DNA of 64,000 nt from Heterobilharzia americana. Lineage: Eukaryota > Platyhelminthes > Trematoda > Strigeidida > Schistosomatidae. Below are positions 1 through 9,844 of the stretch, in pieces. Location: assembly GCA_944470555.2 (NCBI GenBank), contig OX104127.1, forward strand, positions 43,947,934 through 44,011,933, read 5' to 3'. How positions within the stretch are numbered: the stretch's first letter is position 1; the number at the start of each line of letters is the position of its first letter. Under the pieces are notes generated by a model. The model searched no databases. It was not told the origin of the DNA and saw only the letters and a program-made list of their open reading frames with translations. Both the position numbers and the translations under genes were made by a program.

Positions 1-159
1 GTCTAGATAACTCCTAGTGAAAGCACCACTCGCTCTTCCCTTTTCACCAATATATGTGTATGTAAGTTGGGTGGAGGCAATCGTCAGGAAGCCTTGCATC
101 TAAATTTCCTGCCTTTTGGTACTCGTCAGCAAGATTTATCTGCAGCGTTGATGGAATAG
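1..159. repeat. Inverted copy of the 2382-2540 repeat
   Basis: These 159 bases are the reverse complement of 2382-2540 with only scattered differences, and match 53335-53493 in the same orientation. The similarity stops sharply at 159, where retroelement sequence begins, so 159/160 is a rearrangement or insertion boundary. The minus strand carries CTGACGAG followed by GGAAA, a degenerate hammerhead-like order, so the repeat may be a decayed relative of the ribozyme SINEs found elsewhere in the window. Confidence 0.8.
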
Positions 160-465
160 TTGTAGCAATGGGTCGAAACTTGAAATCTGGTCCAGAAAGT
201 GATTTAGGCACAGGTACAATTTTAATCTCCTTCCAAGCAGCTGGTATTGTATTTTTAGAAAGGATACATTAGAGATATCCGTGAGAGGGTGACAAAATAT
301 CTGCACATTTTCTAAATAGAATACTTGGAACACCATCAGGACCTAGGCTTTGGAATGCATTGAGCGGTGTTTCTGGGTGTGAACTAATACACAGAAAGAC
401 ATTTGAACCCATATTCTTTTCTTTTTCATCAAGTTCAGTACTAGTTTTGGCTGTTTCCATAAGTT
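160..465 (-). pseudogene. Non-LTR retrotransposon RT fragment, CR1-like
   Basis: Minus-strand translation shows reverse-transcriptase landmarks of the CR1/Jockey type: LGPDGVPSILFRKCADIL, then after an in-frame stop IPAAWKEIKIVPVPKS and KFRPIA. These correspond to the N-terminal fingers of RT. The fragment is about 100 codons, has at least one stop, and lacks the catalytic YxDD part and any endonuclease. It is a dead fragment. Clade assignment (SR1/Perere-like CR1) is by motif style only. Confidence 0.65.
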
Positions 466-546
466 ACACAGCTTTTGATATGCTCATGCGTTTGCTGAAC
501 GCCAATGAAATTAAACGTTATCATTTCATCAAGTGATCGATATTAA

Positions 547-2381
547 CTTAGAACTGATCAGCAGCTAAGAAACCATCTAGAAATATGTTCTAAAGCTGTA
601 CATTTATATAATAAATGTGCTAGTGAAATGTTTGTGCACTGTGAAACAGATTAATGTATCAAAAATAGTTTTTTAATGATAAGTTAAGAAAACCATTAAA
701 AAATCATATACAATACACTAAGTTATACAGTAGTTCAAACATTATGTGAATAATGTCAGCAAGGGTAAAAGGTTAACGTTGATTATGAATAAAGTATACT
801 GAACTGTGTTACGTGAGATAAAAATCGTGTGATAGCAAATCAGTCTTACGTAACAAACTATGCAAACGTATAATAATGAATAGGGCTCAGAGGTGTTTAA
901 TATAAGCTTAAAACTTGAGCATCGTGGTAGAATGTAATTCTATATTAAATTTGTTTATTTGATATATAGCTCACAGTGGTACAGTATTATTCACTTGATA
1001 ATGAAATGTGGAGGATTGGTCGGAGACCGTGTGAAGCACCTGCCTGCCGACCATTGATTAAGAGATGGTGAATTGTGTGGGTCAGTAATTCGCTATTTTG
1101 TCCGTCATACCACATGGAGCAGGTGTCAGTGGAGGTGATACAGTCTGAAAGTGGCTGAGGCACACGGGTCAGATAGGTGAGTAGTCTGGCAGTGGAGGTA
1201 CCAGTGTTACTGCCGTGGATGCTGTCACCGCATACGAGAAGGTTGTGATCAGTGAGCTTGCTTAATGTGGTCAAGTGTTTCGTGGCTGTTGCTTGTGGTG
1301 GCAGTTCTAAAGGGAGTGACAGGTTATATCCATTGGGCCAACTGGCCTCTGAGCAACCATACGACTCAGAGGTGTTTGTCTGTTTTTTGTAAGGCGGGGT
1401 AGGGAAACAAGAATATTACACAAAAAAGCAAGAAGGATTTCAATCAATAAAGTCTGGTTGTTACAAAGGGAATGGAAGTAGATTAGAGGGGAAATTATTC
1501 AATAGAAATCTAAGAGTTGTGAAACTAAGACTATGATAGAAAAAGGAACTGAACAAAAGGTTAAGGTACATAGAGCTCAGGATTTTCATTTTGAATAACA
1601 AGAGCTTATGGTGTGTTAAGAAAACAGTGGAAATCCTTTTGAAATATGTACAACATAATGACTCGAAGAGGAGTATTCGATCATTTAGTTGTTGTCAATC
1701 AGTAAAGTAATTGAGCTACAACTATGAATGAGATAAGGCAGTATTGTGCACACATTTTTGAAGTAATCTTTGTCCCTTTTTAGCTGAAGATAGAAGAGGA
1801 TAAGGTGGAGGTATTGAGTGAAATGACTGTTTTAGTCAATTGTTACACCACCTATTGTAGCTAAAGGGAGCATAAATTCGTTGAAAATATAGTTGTATTC
1901 CCCATAAATTCTCCTACCCACTAATTAACATTGCTTTGTGCGCTAGAAAGTCGTTCTATCTTTTACTAGATTTCTTCACATTGCATTCTCAAGAAGGAAA
2001 GATAGAGGTCAATTCAATTAGTAACTGCTGTTGTCACATCAGTGTTGTGTCCTTGGGGTATTTTTGTTAATCAGGTTTTCCTCTTGACCTAGTCACCTTG
2101 ATGAGACGCTAAGGTATATCAATTTTTTGTAATCAGTCGTTATACTTAACCTGTAACTCAGATATTGTGTTTTCTTGTATATAGGTTAGATGAGACGCGT
2201 TTCAGTATACAGATAGTCTGACTAACTTTGTATAAGTGGTCACCAAGCTTTATTACTTCCCGTGATCAATCAATGTACACAATCCAGTCCCATAGTAGGT
2301 CAGTCACTGTCCGGATACCTTAGTGACAACTAATCCGACTGAGGTACTGGGCGACACGAGTCTTAATCTCAGGTGGGACCT
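547..2381. other. Repeat-derived sequence without a gene
   Basis: No exon or coding signal is convincing here. About 890-1010 resembles the PLE terminal sequence seen near 3840-3960 (shared segments such as TTTGTTTATTTGAT). Around 1335-1375 the minus strand has a short tRNA-like A-box-like stretch (TGGCCCAATGGATATAACC). A 95-codon minus-strand open frame at 987-1274 ends directly in the PLE-like sequence and has no recognised domain. The block is present again, inverted, at 53494-55328. Confidence 0.45.
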
Positions 2382-2540
2382 CTATTCCATCAACACTGCA
2401 GATAAATCTTGCTGACGAGTACCAAAAGGCAGGAAATTTAGATGCAAGGCTTCCTGACGATTGCCTCCACCCAACTTACATACACATATATTGGTGAAAA
2501 GGGAAGAGCGAGTGGTGCTTTCACTAGGAGTTATCTAGAC
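2382..2540. repeat. 159-bp dispersed repeat, inverted partner of 1-159
   Basis: Near-exact reverse complement of the first 159 bases of the window, giving a 159-bp inverted repeat about 2.2 kb apart. Inverted copy at 53335-53493. Read on the + strand it contains CTGACGAG, a short stem-like stretch and GGAAA, suggesting a decayed hammerhead-SINE tail. Confidence 0.8.
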
Positions 2541-2574
2541 AGTGCCTCAAGTTACTTGTGTATACCGATGAGTA

Positions 2575-3177
2575 AAGAGAGAATAGAAAAACTTATTCAT
2601 TTAATCTAATTCTCTCTATGTGCCATAGGATCCATACTATCTGCAGTCCTGATACTTTAGAAGAGCAACTCAATTTTTTGAAATGTTTTTATTGAAAATC
2701 AGTATCCTGAACGTTTCATTGCTAAAACTGTGAAACTGAAAGCAAATAATCATTCTACTTGTACGGCTCCTAAGAAGCATCTTTTCATGAGCTTACAGAT
2801 ATGTTGAGAAACCGTTTGGCGTGCTGACTGAGAAATACTTTCCATACGCCAAACTTAGATTAATTTTCCCCACTTACCCAATGATTCTATTATGCATAAC
2901 GGATAAGCTAGCTTCCTTGGCCACCTCGATGTGTGTTTATCAACTCACTTGTTCTTATAGGGTAAGGTATATTGACTGTACTCAGTATTCACATTCCAAA
3001 CGCATTTCTGAACATATGCCAACCTGTTTGCACAAAAGAGAAAGGAGGACACTTCGCAGCTATATTTTAAGACATTTGATAGATTATGACCACCCGATAA
3101 ATGCAGGAAATAATTTCAGTGTCATCTACAGGCTTCGTGCAAATCTTGTGAAGGGTGTACGCTTAAAAGTTCTTTAA
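2575..3177 (+). pseudogene. Penelope-like element: RT end and GIY-YIG domain
   Basis: The + strand encodes the C-terminal part of a PLE polyprotein in more than one frame. About 2660-2800 gives YPERFIAKTVKLKANN, typical of the region after the PLE reverse transcriptase. An open frame at 2821-3177 (118 aa) ends with a GIY-YIG-type nuclease region: MCVYQLTCSYRVRYIDCTQ, then SKRISEHMPTCLHKRERRT and HLIDYDHPIN. The usual CxC and YIG residues are altered (CSY, YID), and the frames are broken by stops upstream, so it is a decayed copy. Inverted copy at 52698-53300. Confidence 0.75.
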
Positions 3178-3339
3178 ACTGAGGAAACCATGGCAATTAG
3201 TATTTTTCCAGTCACCTGAGTTGCAGTGGATATAACCTATAAGAACATATTTACCCTCAGAAATCTCTTCACTCAAATCTCACACATTACACTCCCTCAC
3301 TCCCATAATTCTGATTTTTTTCACCATTCACTATGTTAT

Positions 3340-3970
3340 GTTATATCATTTAACCTAGGAAGCAAATATTAGTTCCGTCTTGATAAGTCTTCTTCTCATT
3401 TCCATGGGATCACACCACTTTCAACATCTACTTTTTATAGTCCTGTCACCTGATATTCTTTATTTTCATAGGTAGTGGAAATTTTCCATATGTCTCGTAT
3501 TGGCATTGTATTGTATCATTCCGATTACATGTATTAGGTGTTGATTCGATGAACAGCGATTCAGTAATCAATCTCTCCACCTAAGTACCATAGACCATAT
3601 GAAGAGAAAAAAAGGTGGAGAGAGAGATTGATAACTGAATCTTTGTGCATCCAATCTACACATAACACATGTAATCGGAATGACGCAACGCCTACACCAG
3701 AGATAGATATGTGGAAATTTTTTACTAGCAATAGAAACAAAGAATAAGAGGTGACAGGATTATAAAAATCGAATGTTGAAAGTGGTGTGATTACATTGAT
3801 ATGATTGTGAGCAATGATGATTTATGCTCAAAACGTTATCAGATAAATAACAGTGTATCATTGTGTGTTATAAATCAAATAAACAAATCTAATATGGAAT
3901 TACACTATATCACAGTGTCCACTTTCACACTTATATTACGTAATTCCCTGATTTTAGATCTCCTGATTTA
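3340..3970. repeat. PLE terminal repeats in head-to-head array
   Basis: About 3470-3592 and 3605-3725 are imperfect inverted copies of one sequence (for example ATTCCGATTACATGT against ACATGTAATCGGAAT, and ATCAATCTCTCCACCT against AGGTGGAGAGAGAGATTGAT). The same unit recurs near 9990-10135 and 11215-11335, next to PLE coding remnants, so it is read as PLE terminal sequence. 3800-3960 continues with TGCTCAAAACGTTATC and a run to ATAAATCAAATAAACAAATC that also recurs near other PLE pieces. Confidence 0.6.
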
Positions 3971-4049
3971 TAATCAAATTTGAACTTCATTCAAAATATT
4001 TATATGCGATTGCGCAGCTTGAGAATGATATCGCTGAAAAGAGTGACTA

Positions 4050-4283
4050 TTCGGTAAACCTGGGAGCACTGGACAGCTGTTTTGTCCTAGTGTGGGACTC
4101 TTCAGCAACACGCACCTACGACCCTGCCAGGGATCGAACCGGCGACATTCAGGTTCCGTGGCCAGCACGTTACCATTTAGCCACTGGCTCACAATCCAAT
4201 GGTCCATATTTCCAGCTCCTGTTAGCTCACGATATAGTGGAACCGCCACCCAATGTCATCGTTGAGTAACTGTCCTCACGACT
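4050..4283 (-). repeat. tRNA-derived SINE with hammerhead motif (family 2)
   Basis: On the minus strand there is an A-box-like TGGCTAAATGG, a B-box-like GGTTCGATCCC and, downstream, a hammerhead arrangement: CTGAAGA, stem GTCC/GGAC, then AAAAC, ACAGCTGTC and CAGTGC pairing with GTGTTG. The position that should be the G of GAAA (G12, needed for cleavage) is A, so self-cleavage is probably lost. It forms a head-to-head pair with 4319-4592, separated by 35 bp. Confidence 0.75.
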
Positions 4284-4318
4284 ATCAGACTTTTGCCTCC
4301 ACCGGTCACGAATGATGG

Positions 4319-4592
4319 TCGTGAGGACAGTTACTCAACGATGATATTGGGTGGCGGTTGCGCTATATCATGAGCTAACGGAAGTTGGAAGTACGAACCA
4401 TTGGATTGTGAGCCAGTGGCTAAATGATAACGTGCTGGCCACGGAACCTGAATGTCGCGGGTTCGATCCCTGGCAGAGTCGTAGGTGCGTGTTGCTGAAG
4501 AGTCCCACACTAGGACAAAACAGTTGTCCAGTGCTCCCAGGTTTCCTTTGTTGCTCCAACTGGTGTCAGTCTACGATAAATAACAACTTGAA
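4319..4592 (+). repeat. tRNA-derived SINE with hammerhead motif (family 2)
   Basis: Second member of the inverted pair, about 90% or more alike to 4050-4283 by eye. The head is TGGCTAAATGATAACG, the B-box-like site is GGTTCGATCCC, and the ribozyme-like tail is CTGAAGA ... GGACAAAAC ... GTCCAGTG, again with A in place of the conserved G12. The 3' part (CAACTGGTGTCAGTCTACG) is the family's shared tail. Confidence 0.75.
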
Positions 4593-4599
4593 ACATTTC

Positions 4600-6250
4600 C
4601 AAATCCCCACAACTCCGTCAATATTCGATAAACGTCTTTTCTTCTATTCTAAATGAATATGATTCTCTTAAATTATGTTGTCTACAAAATACTAATGGTA
4701 TTACGGCAAATAGATTTATAACTTCGCTTGACAAGTTGTCTATCATAATGTAACATATTAGTAATTAATGGTATAACGACTGCTTTCCTCTACTATTGCC
4801 TTAGTGGAGAATAAATTAATGTGATGTTCAGTAACACTTAGCATTAGATGATATGTTTGACAAAGATGACAAATAATGACTAAAGAATCACTGATAGTGA
4901 AATTTAGCTTCCACTTTATAAAAGAGTTTAAAAGTGGTACTGTTTATCTGTGCTTGAATTTCATGTTGTCAAGCTATAACACGCAGATGATATTGAGAGG
5001 GTTTGCGTTCGAAATAAAATATATTAGGATTTACAGTGTATGAATAAAAGAATATAGCTGCATATAGTCCACTGGAAGTATCTGACTTATGTATTTAACA
5101 GTACAAAATAACTAGAAGCATAATGAAATACTTGCTGTAATAAATATTCAAGCTGACAACAGGAAAATGTATATAAAAGATGTTGTTGGTGATCCAGACG
5201 GGAGTCAGCTGAAATATCTGTAAGATTGAAGAATATAAACTAGTTAATCAGCTGATATTAACTGATAAAATGGTATCTGGTTTTCATTGCTATCTAAATT
5301 GTGTTGGAAAGATTTATAGCATGTTTATTAGATTTATTATTTCTGCATTACAATATGATGATAACTTTTCTTAAGTATCACTGCCTCAGTCTCCAAGCAA
5401 CTTCTTTGCTCTCGTGCTACTTGTGGTCAACGTTCTTATAGCATCACATGAAGATCCATCCATGAAGCCTGTAGAACACTTATTAACCCAGTGTTACAAG
5501 GAATCATGCATTTACTGCAATGTTTTACTTTTGAATTGTTGACTGATGCCATTTAGTTCACTGTGACTGTAAACAGCATACACAAATGCAAAAAATATCT
5601 ACAACTTTATCTACAGGTACGAAATCTTTGAGTTGACCTCGAAATTGAACGAAACTTGACCATTATCCATTGAGCTAGTAAGTGCAATGTAAAACATTAT
5701 GGTGGCTATGGTGAACATATGTTCAATTTAGCATGAACAAACAAAATAGAAATTTTCATCAGGCAGGTGATATATTATTACCAATATTATTTGTTATTGG
5801 CTCTACAGTCTATCTTGACATTTCAATGAACCTGGAGATGCAAATCTTTTTAATAATACATAGAATCTTCCATGGTACTTCCCTCTATATTCATCATCTT
5901 CCTAATGAAAACCCTTCAGGAATTCAGTCAGCATTACTTCTTTGAAAATGAACTTGCCAAATTACTTCCCCTTCTTTTCTGTATGATCCTTTAACACATT
6001 CATTTGGCACGATTTTCATCTCTACCAGAAAACATCATAAAAGCATCACAAAATTTCAACATGTAACTTTAAGTGTATTATTTTTATGTGATATAAAATC
6101 TTCTTTCATTCAGCCTAAAGATTTCCACTACCTGGGATGAAAACGAGATGGTAAGCAACACTACCAACGATTTTTCATCACTAAATGTAATAACCGTAAT
6201 TTTAGAAATGATATACACCTGTAAATTCAGGAATAAAACTTATTATCATT
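4600..6250. other. Upstream region of the TRAF start exon, no gene seen
   Basis: AT-rich sequence without exon signals I can support. Short open frames exist (5375-5536 without an ATG; 5733-5945, 70 aa, with a hydrophobic centre) but neither has a recognisable domain or splice context. Inverted copies lie at about 50954-51260 (left end only) and 62620-64000. Confidence 0.4.
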
Positions 6251-6254
6251 TTGA

Positions 6255-6600
6255 CTATTAAAGACAGCCGTGGTTTTGCAGACTTGTATTTATACTGGGT
6301 GATGATTGACGGTGAAATGAAAGTTCGAACCACGACAGGATTCGAACCAGAAACCAGTGGGTTTCTTGCTCCATGCCGTACTAATTGAGCTACGAGGTTC
6401 CAGATTTTTGTTTCACTTCAATCACCAGGGATTTTGACCTACTACCATGTGAATTCATGATGCTTTACTATCGCTTGATCGTATTCACACTGGTTGACTA
6501 GTCAGGACCTCTCTTCACAATCCAAATCGTTTCACCTTCAATCATCACTCAGTACAAATACACGTCTGCTAAACCACAGCTATCTTAGATAGTTGAAATG
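6255..6600. repeat. tRNA-derived SINE pair without ribozyme (family 3)
   Basis: Read on the minus strand, 6410-6255 has a tRNA-like head (TAGCTCAATTAGTACGGC, A-box region), a B-box GGTTCGAATCC and a tail ending in CAAAACCACGGCTGTC. The + strand at about 6525-6600 carries the same tail in opposite orientation (CTGCTAAACCACAGCTATC). Both ends therefore read outward. Not a functional tRNA: the anticodon and acceptor stems do not pair. Confidence 0.65.
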
Positions 6601-6779
6601 ATAATAGATAAGTAAATTAACAACCTGTAGGCAGGCAATAAATCACTTATTTGAAGCATGTGGTTTATGTAGATAGAAGAAAGTAACGACCTCATTGTAT
6701 AAAAGTGACCATTAAGACATTCTCAGTGTATTGTTTCAATAGTTCTGTTTTCATGTTCACTGGTATATGTATGTAAACA

Positions 6780-6783
<4 letters not shown>

Positions 6784-6829
<46 letters not shown>
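6784..6829. repeat. (TA)n microsatellite
   Basis: About 23 uninterrupted TA units. With the TA tract at 7004-7040 it brackets about 175 bp that is absent from the inverted copy near 62046-62085, as if the two tracts had recombined or slipped there. Confidence 0.95.
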
Positions 6830-6830
<1 letters not shown>

Positions 6831-6999
6831 TTGTTTGTATGGGATGTGTAGTTTAGTTATTAGTGCAAAACAACAAAGAGTTGTCTCACTGAAAGATAAT
6901 GACCACCATAGTGACAGGAAGGGTTTTATCAAATATAATATTCAGCAACATAGAAGTAGTAAGAGTTACAGTGAAGTATTCATTAGTTGCCATGACACA

Positions 7000-7003
<4 letters not shown>

Positions 7004-7040
<37 letters not shown>
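7004..7040. repeat. (TA)n microsatellite
   Basis: About 18 TA units, 55 bp upstream of the TRAF start codon. Only one TA tract remains at the equivalent place in the inverted copy. Confidence 0.95.
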
Positions 7041-7042
<2 letters not shown>

Positions 7043-7094
7043 AGTATTCTACAGGAGAGCTGACCACTTACCATCCAAGAAATCATATTTAGCA

Positions 7095-7149
7095 ATGGAT
7101 GTTGCGTCAAATTCTAATGAAACGTCTATAAACAGTGATATTATTAAGG
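7095..7149 (+). CDS. TRAF-like gene, start exon (copy A)
   Basis: ATG at 7095 opens 18 codons (MDVASNSNETSINSDIIK) plus one base, followed by a strong donor GTAAGT at 7150. The leftover G joins in phase to AA at the start of the RING exon at 11553 (giving GAA), and the frame then stays open through three further exons. That phase match, over a 4.4 kb intron full of repeats, is the reason for calling this the start. It lies 212 bp upstream of the first base of the tandem-duplicated unit, so copy B has no equivalent. An inverted copy is at 61937-61991. No signal peptide is present, which fits a cytoplasmic adaptor. Confidence 0.65.
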
Positions 7150-7360
7150 GTAAGTAATAACAGATTGAATTCCCTACTGTTATGTGCATGCTTTTATGGT
7201 TGTTAAGATATTACAGTTTGGATTTTCCCTTCCTTGATAATACGGAATTCATCAACCATACTGTTGGCATATGAACTGCTGTGCGGATATCCCAATACTG
7301 ATTGATACTCGCTGATTAGACTATCTTTGGAAGATTTTAGCTATATCTTCTTGCATAATG

Positions 7361-8005
7361 TGCTAAGTGTCAGATAGGTAAATTGGAGATATCTAGATCC
7401 AATTGTACTAAGATCTTGGTTTCACAATATGTCCAGCCATCAACCATATATATATTCAGATGGAACCAGTGTGGAGATCTTCTGCACTCAGCATGCGGAA
7501 CAAGATACGGATTTTCAACACCAACATCAGTCAAGTCAGTGCTTCTGTGTGATGGTTCAGAGACTTGGCGCGTCACGAAAGGGATTTCCAATAAACTACA
7601 GACATTCATCAATAACTGCCTACGCTCGCTACTGAAGATCAGATGGATTGCCAGAAAGAATAAGCAACAAGGTGCTCTGGGAACGAACCAACCAAGAACC
7701 TATCACGCAACAAATATGCAGGAGGAAGTGGAGATGGATAGCATTGGGCATGCACTGAGAAGGCCGACTGAGGACATCACGCGTCAGGCCAGTTGCTCGA
7801 GTGGAATCCCCATGGGAAGCGACGAGTTGGGTGTCCGAGGTGAGGGTGACATGGAGGAGGTCGTGCGAGGAGGAAATGAGAGCTTGTGGGCTGTCGTGGA
7901 ACCAGGTTCAAAAGATCTCAGAGAACAGAGGTCACTGGAGACGTGCTACTGAAGCCCTATGTTCCACTAGGAACCCAAGGGACTAATAATAATAATAATA
8001 ATAAA
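7361..8005 (+). pseudogene. RTE retrotransposon, 3' fragment
   Basis: The + strand reads as the C-terminal end of an RTE-clade ORF: VKSVLLCDGSETWR, NNCLRSLLKIRW, GHALRRPTEDITRQA, and in another frame WRRSCEEEMRACGLSWNQVQ and ATEALCSTRNPRD. It is followed by a (TAA)n tail at 7984-8004, the typical simple-repeat 3' end of RTE elements. Two frameshifts are needed to connect the blocks. The endonuclease and RT core are missing. It sits in TRAF intron 1. Two rearrangement junctions of the window (22431/22432 and about 50953/50954) fall in or at the edge of this fragment. Confidence 0.85.
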
Positions 8006-8164
8006 TATTCAGAACCCATTGAGCTGATTACCACTGGGGTATTTCCTTTATCTTTCCTATTGATGTCATCCCCTTACCTCTACGTAATCGCTTTTCGGTA
8101 AACAGTTTTATTTTAATTGATGTTTAATATACTAGGCTCTTAATGCAATAATTTATTTAACAAA

Positions 8165-8570
8165 TTATGCTTCACTATATTGACATCTTCAAAGTAAGGC
8201 CTTTCACAGTTAATTTAGTCAGACGTATAACTTTAAAAGCAGATAAACTTAGCCTGCTCAAACCAAAATAAAGATACTTCTGTTTATTAGAATTGTCATA
8301 CAATAAAACAGTATTACTTACTGGATAACGTTTTGGACATAATCTATTGTCCATGTTCGTACCAGTAAATAATATTGTTTCCCTGTATGACATGTCCAAT
8401 AAACAAACTAAAACGGAATTACAATCTACCACAATGCATAATAGTTTTGTAATCAGATCAAGTTTGATGACAATAAATTAAAATATGTATGCTTATACCG
8501 AAAATATTAGTCTGGTTTTCAATATGGTAGCATTTAAGATTTAAATTTTGCTGAGGCATCCCTTAAAATT
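8165..8570 (-). repeat. PLE terminal sequence folded into an inverted repeat
   Basis: Two diverged copies of the PLE terminal sequence face each other. On the minus strand, GTTTATTGGACATGTCATAC ... TTACTGG is matched by the reverse complement of CCAGTAAGTAATAC ... GTATGACAATTCTAATAAAC, with a small hairpin (GGACAATAGATTATGTCC) between. An 85-codon open frame covers it but is only a by-product of the low stop density. Other copies are at 23234-23640, 50209-50615 and 60460-60870. Confidence 0.55.
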
Positions 8571-9840
8571 CTATGATTTATTGCTCTTTAAATGTTTGTG
8601 GACAGGAGTGCTATTCATACTTGATTTCAGTTCTGTCATAAGATTTCATTGTTGTCGTTTTTATGGTATTGAAACATTTGTAACTGATAGAGGATTGTGC
8701 TCATACGTTTTCTCAATAAGTTTCTTGTAGCTGAAGGGATCGCTTCGATAAATGGAGTAGAGATATTAGGTGAATTGATAAGCACAGATACAGGATAAAC
8801 ATGTTGGTTTTATCTAGAAGGATTTAAAAACAATCTGGTTATACCAGTCATGCAGTTCATTTAATAATTTAATTAAAATGTAAAATAGTTTAATCAAGAT
8901 ATAATTGAATAGTCACACAAATTTTGGGTATCAGCTGATAAGCTCACACTAAGTAGAAGTTATATTTATACAAATATCAGGGATTGTTTAAGAGAAATAT
9001 TATAATCATTTTACCCGATGTCTAAAGTTTTCAAGGAAATATCTAAAATATACAAAGGAAGTCAAAAACACTTAGTTAATCTCCCTGTCCAACCATTTTT
9101 ATGTAATCATCGTTTCAGAGTCATGATTACTTGTCATTCAATGTCAAATTAATTGATTGTTATCTTTCATGGAATGTATGAGAAAAAAAGTTACGATAAA
9201 CACCATGATCTTCATGCAATTATATATATGATGGATAGCATATCAGTCATCATTGTGAGTTTACTTGGGTTAACAAGTTTTACTTGTTTGCCAAATGGTG
9301 GGTAGCAATGGGATTCAGGGAGTACAGTTCACAATGTTTCAGATTCATTAGGTGGGTTCCATCCCCCTCTTCAGTGAGTGATGATCTTTCAACAGAGACG
9401 CGGATACCTCGCCCAGCGCCTTAAACACAATAGCGTTATCCAGTAAACTGCTTAATCATGAAATCCATCTGTTGTGAAACGACTATCATTTATCGTTTAT
9501 TGATGTCTGAGTTTTCCCGTTGATTACTATACGAGACCCAGTTGCTGCCGATAGACACCTGTCAATTCAATCTAGTTTAGTAATCATCGAGAAATTACAA
9601 GCATCAATCATTCAGTTTCCATTTCGGTGTTAGAAAGAGAAAACGGAAACTTTAGTTATTTTAAGCACTTGTGATATTCTGCTTCTTAGGAACAATACAA
9701 ACCTAAACAATCTATACAAACCTGTCACTTTCATTTATTCTCAATATATACATTGCATGACTTTCTGTAGATATTCAGTCAAGACTTTATATTCAACAGG
9801 CTGTTTGCAATTAATATATGTTAAACTGGAGCATTACTGC
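8571..9840. other. Intron 1 sequence, nothing recognised
   Basis: AT-rich, no exon or element identified. Two parts (about 8820-8957 and 9445-9988) are missing from the inverted copy C, so they are either recent deletions there or insertions here. Confidence 0.4.
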
Positions 9841-9844
9841 AGAA

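Noticed and set aside
987..1274. 95-aa minus-strand protein, kept in the inverted copy at 54601-54888
   Set aside because: Conservation is explained by recent duplication; no domain, and it ends in PLE-like repeat.
4050..4592. DNA transposon with terminal inverted repeats
   Set aside because: Both arms are complete tRNA-derived SINE units facing each other; no transposase.
5375..5536. Hydrophobic leader-like stretch resembling a secreted protein exon
   Set aside because: No in-frame ATG and no acceptor site directly before it.
5733..5945. 70-aa membrane-like protein upstream of TRAF
   Set aside because: No domain, no splice or start context, and low-stop AT-rich sequence gives such frames by chance.
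7383..7952. 189-aa host protein
   Set aside because: It is the C-terminal end of an RTE ORF with frameshifts, followed by the (TAA)n tail.
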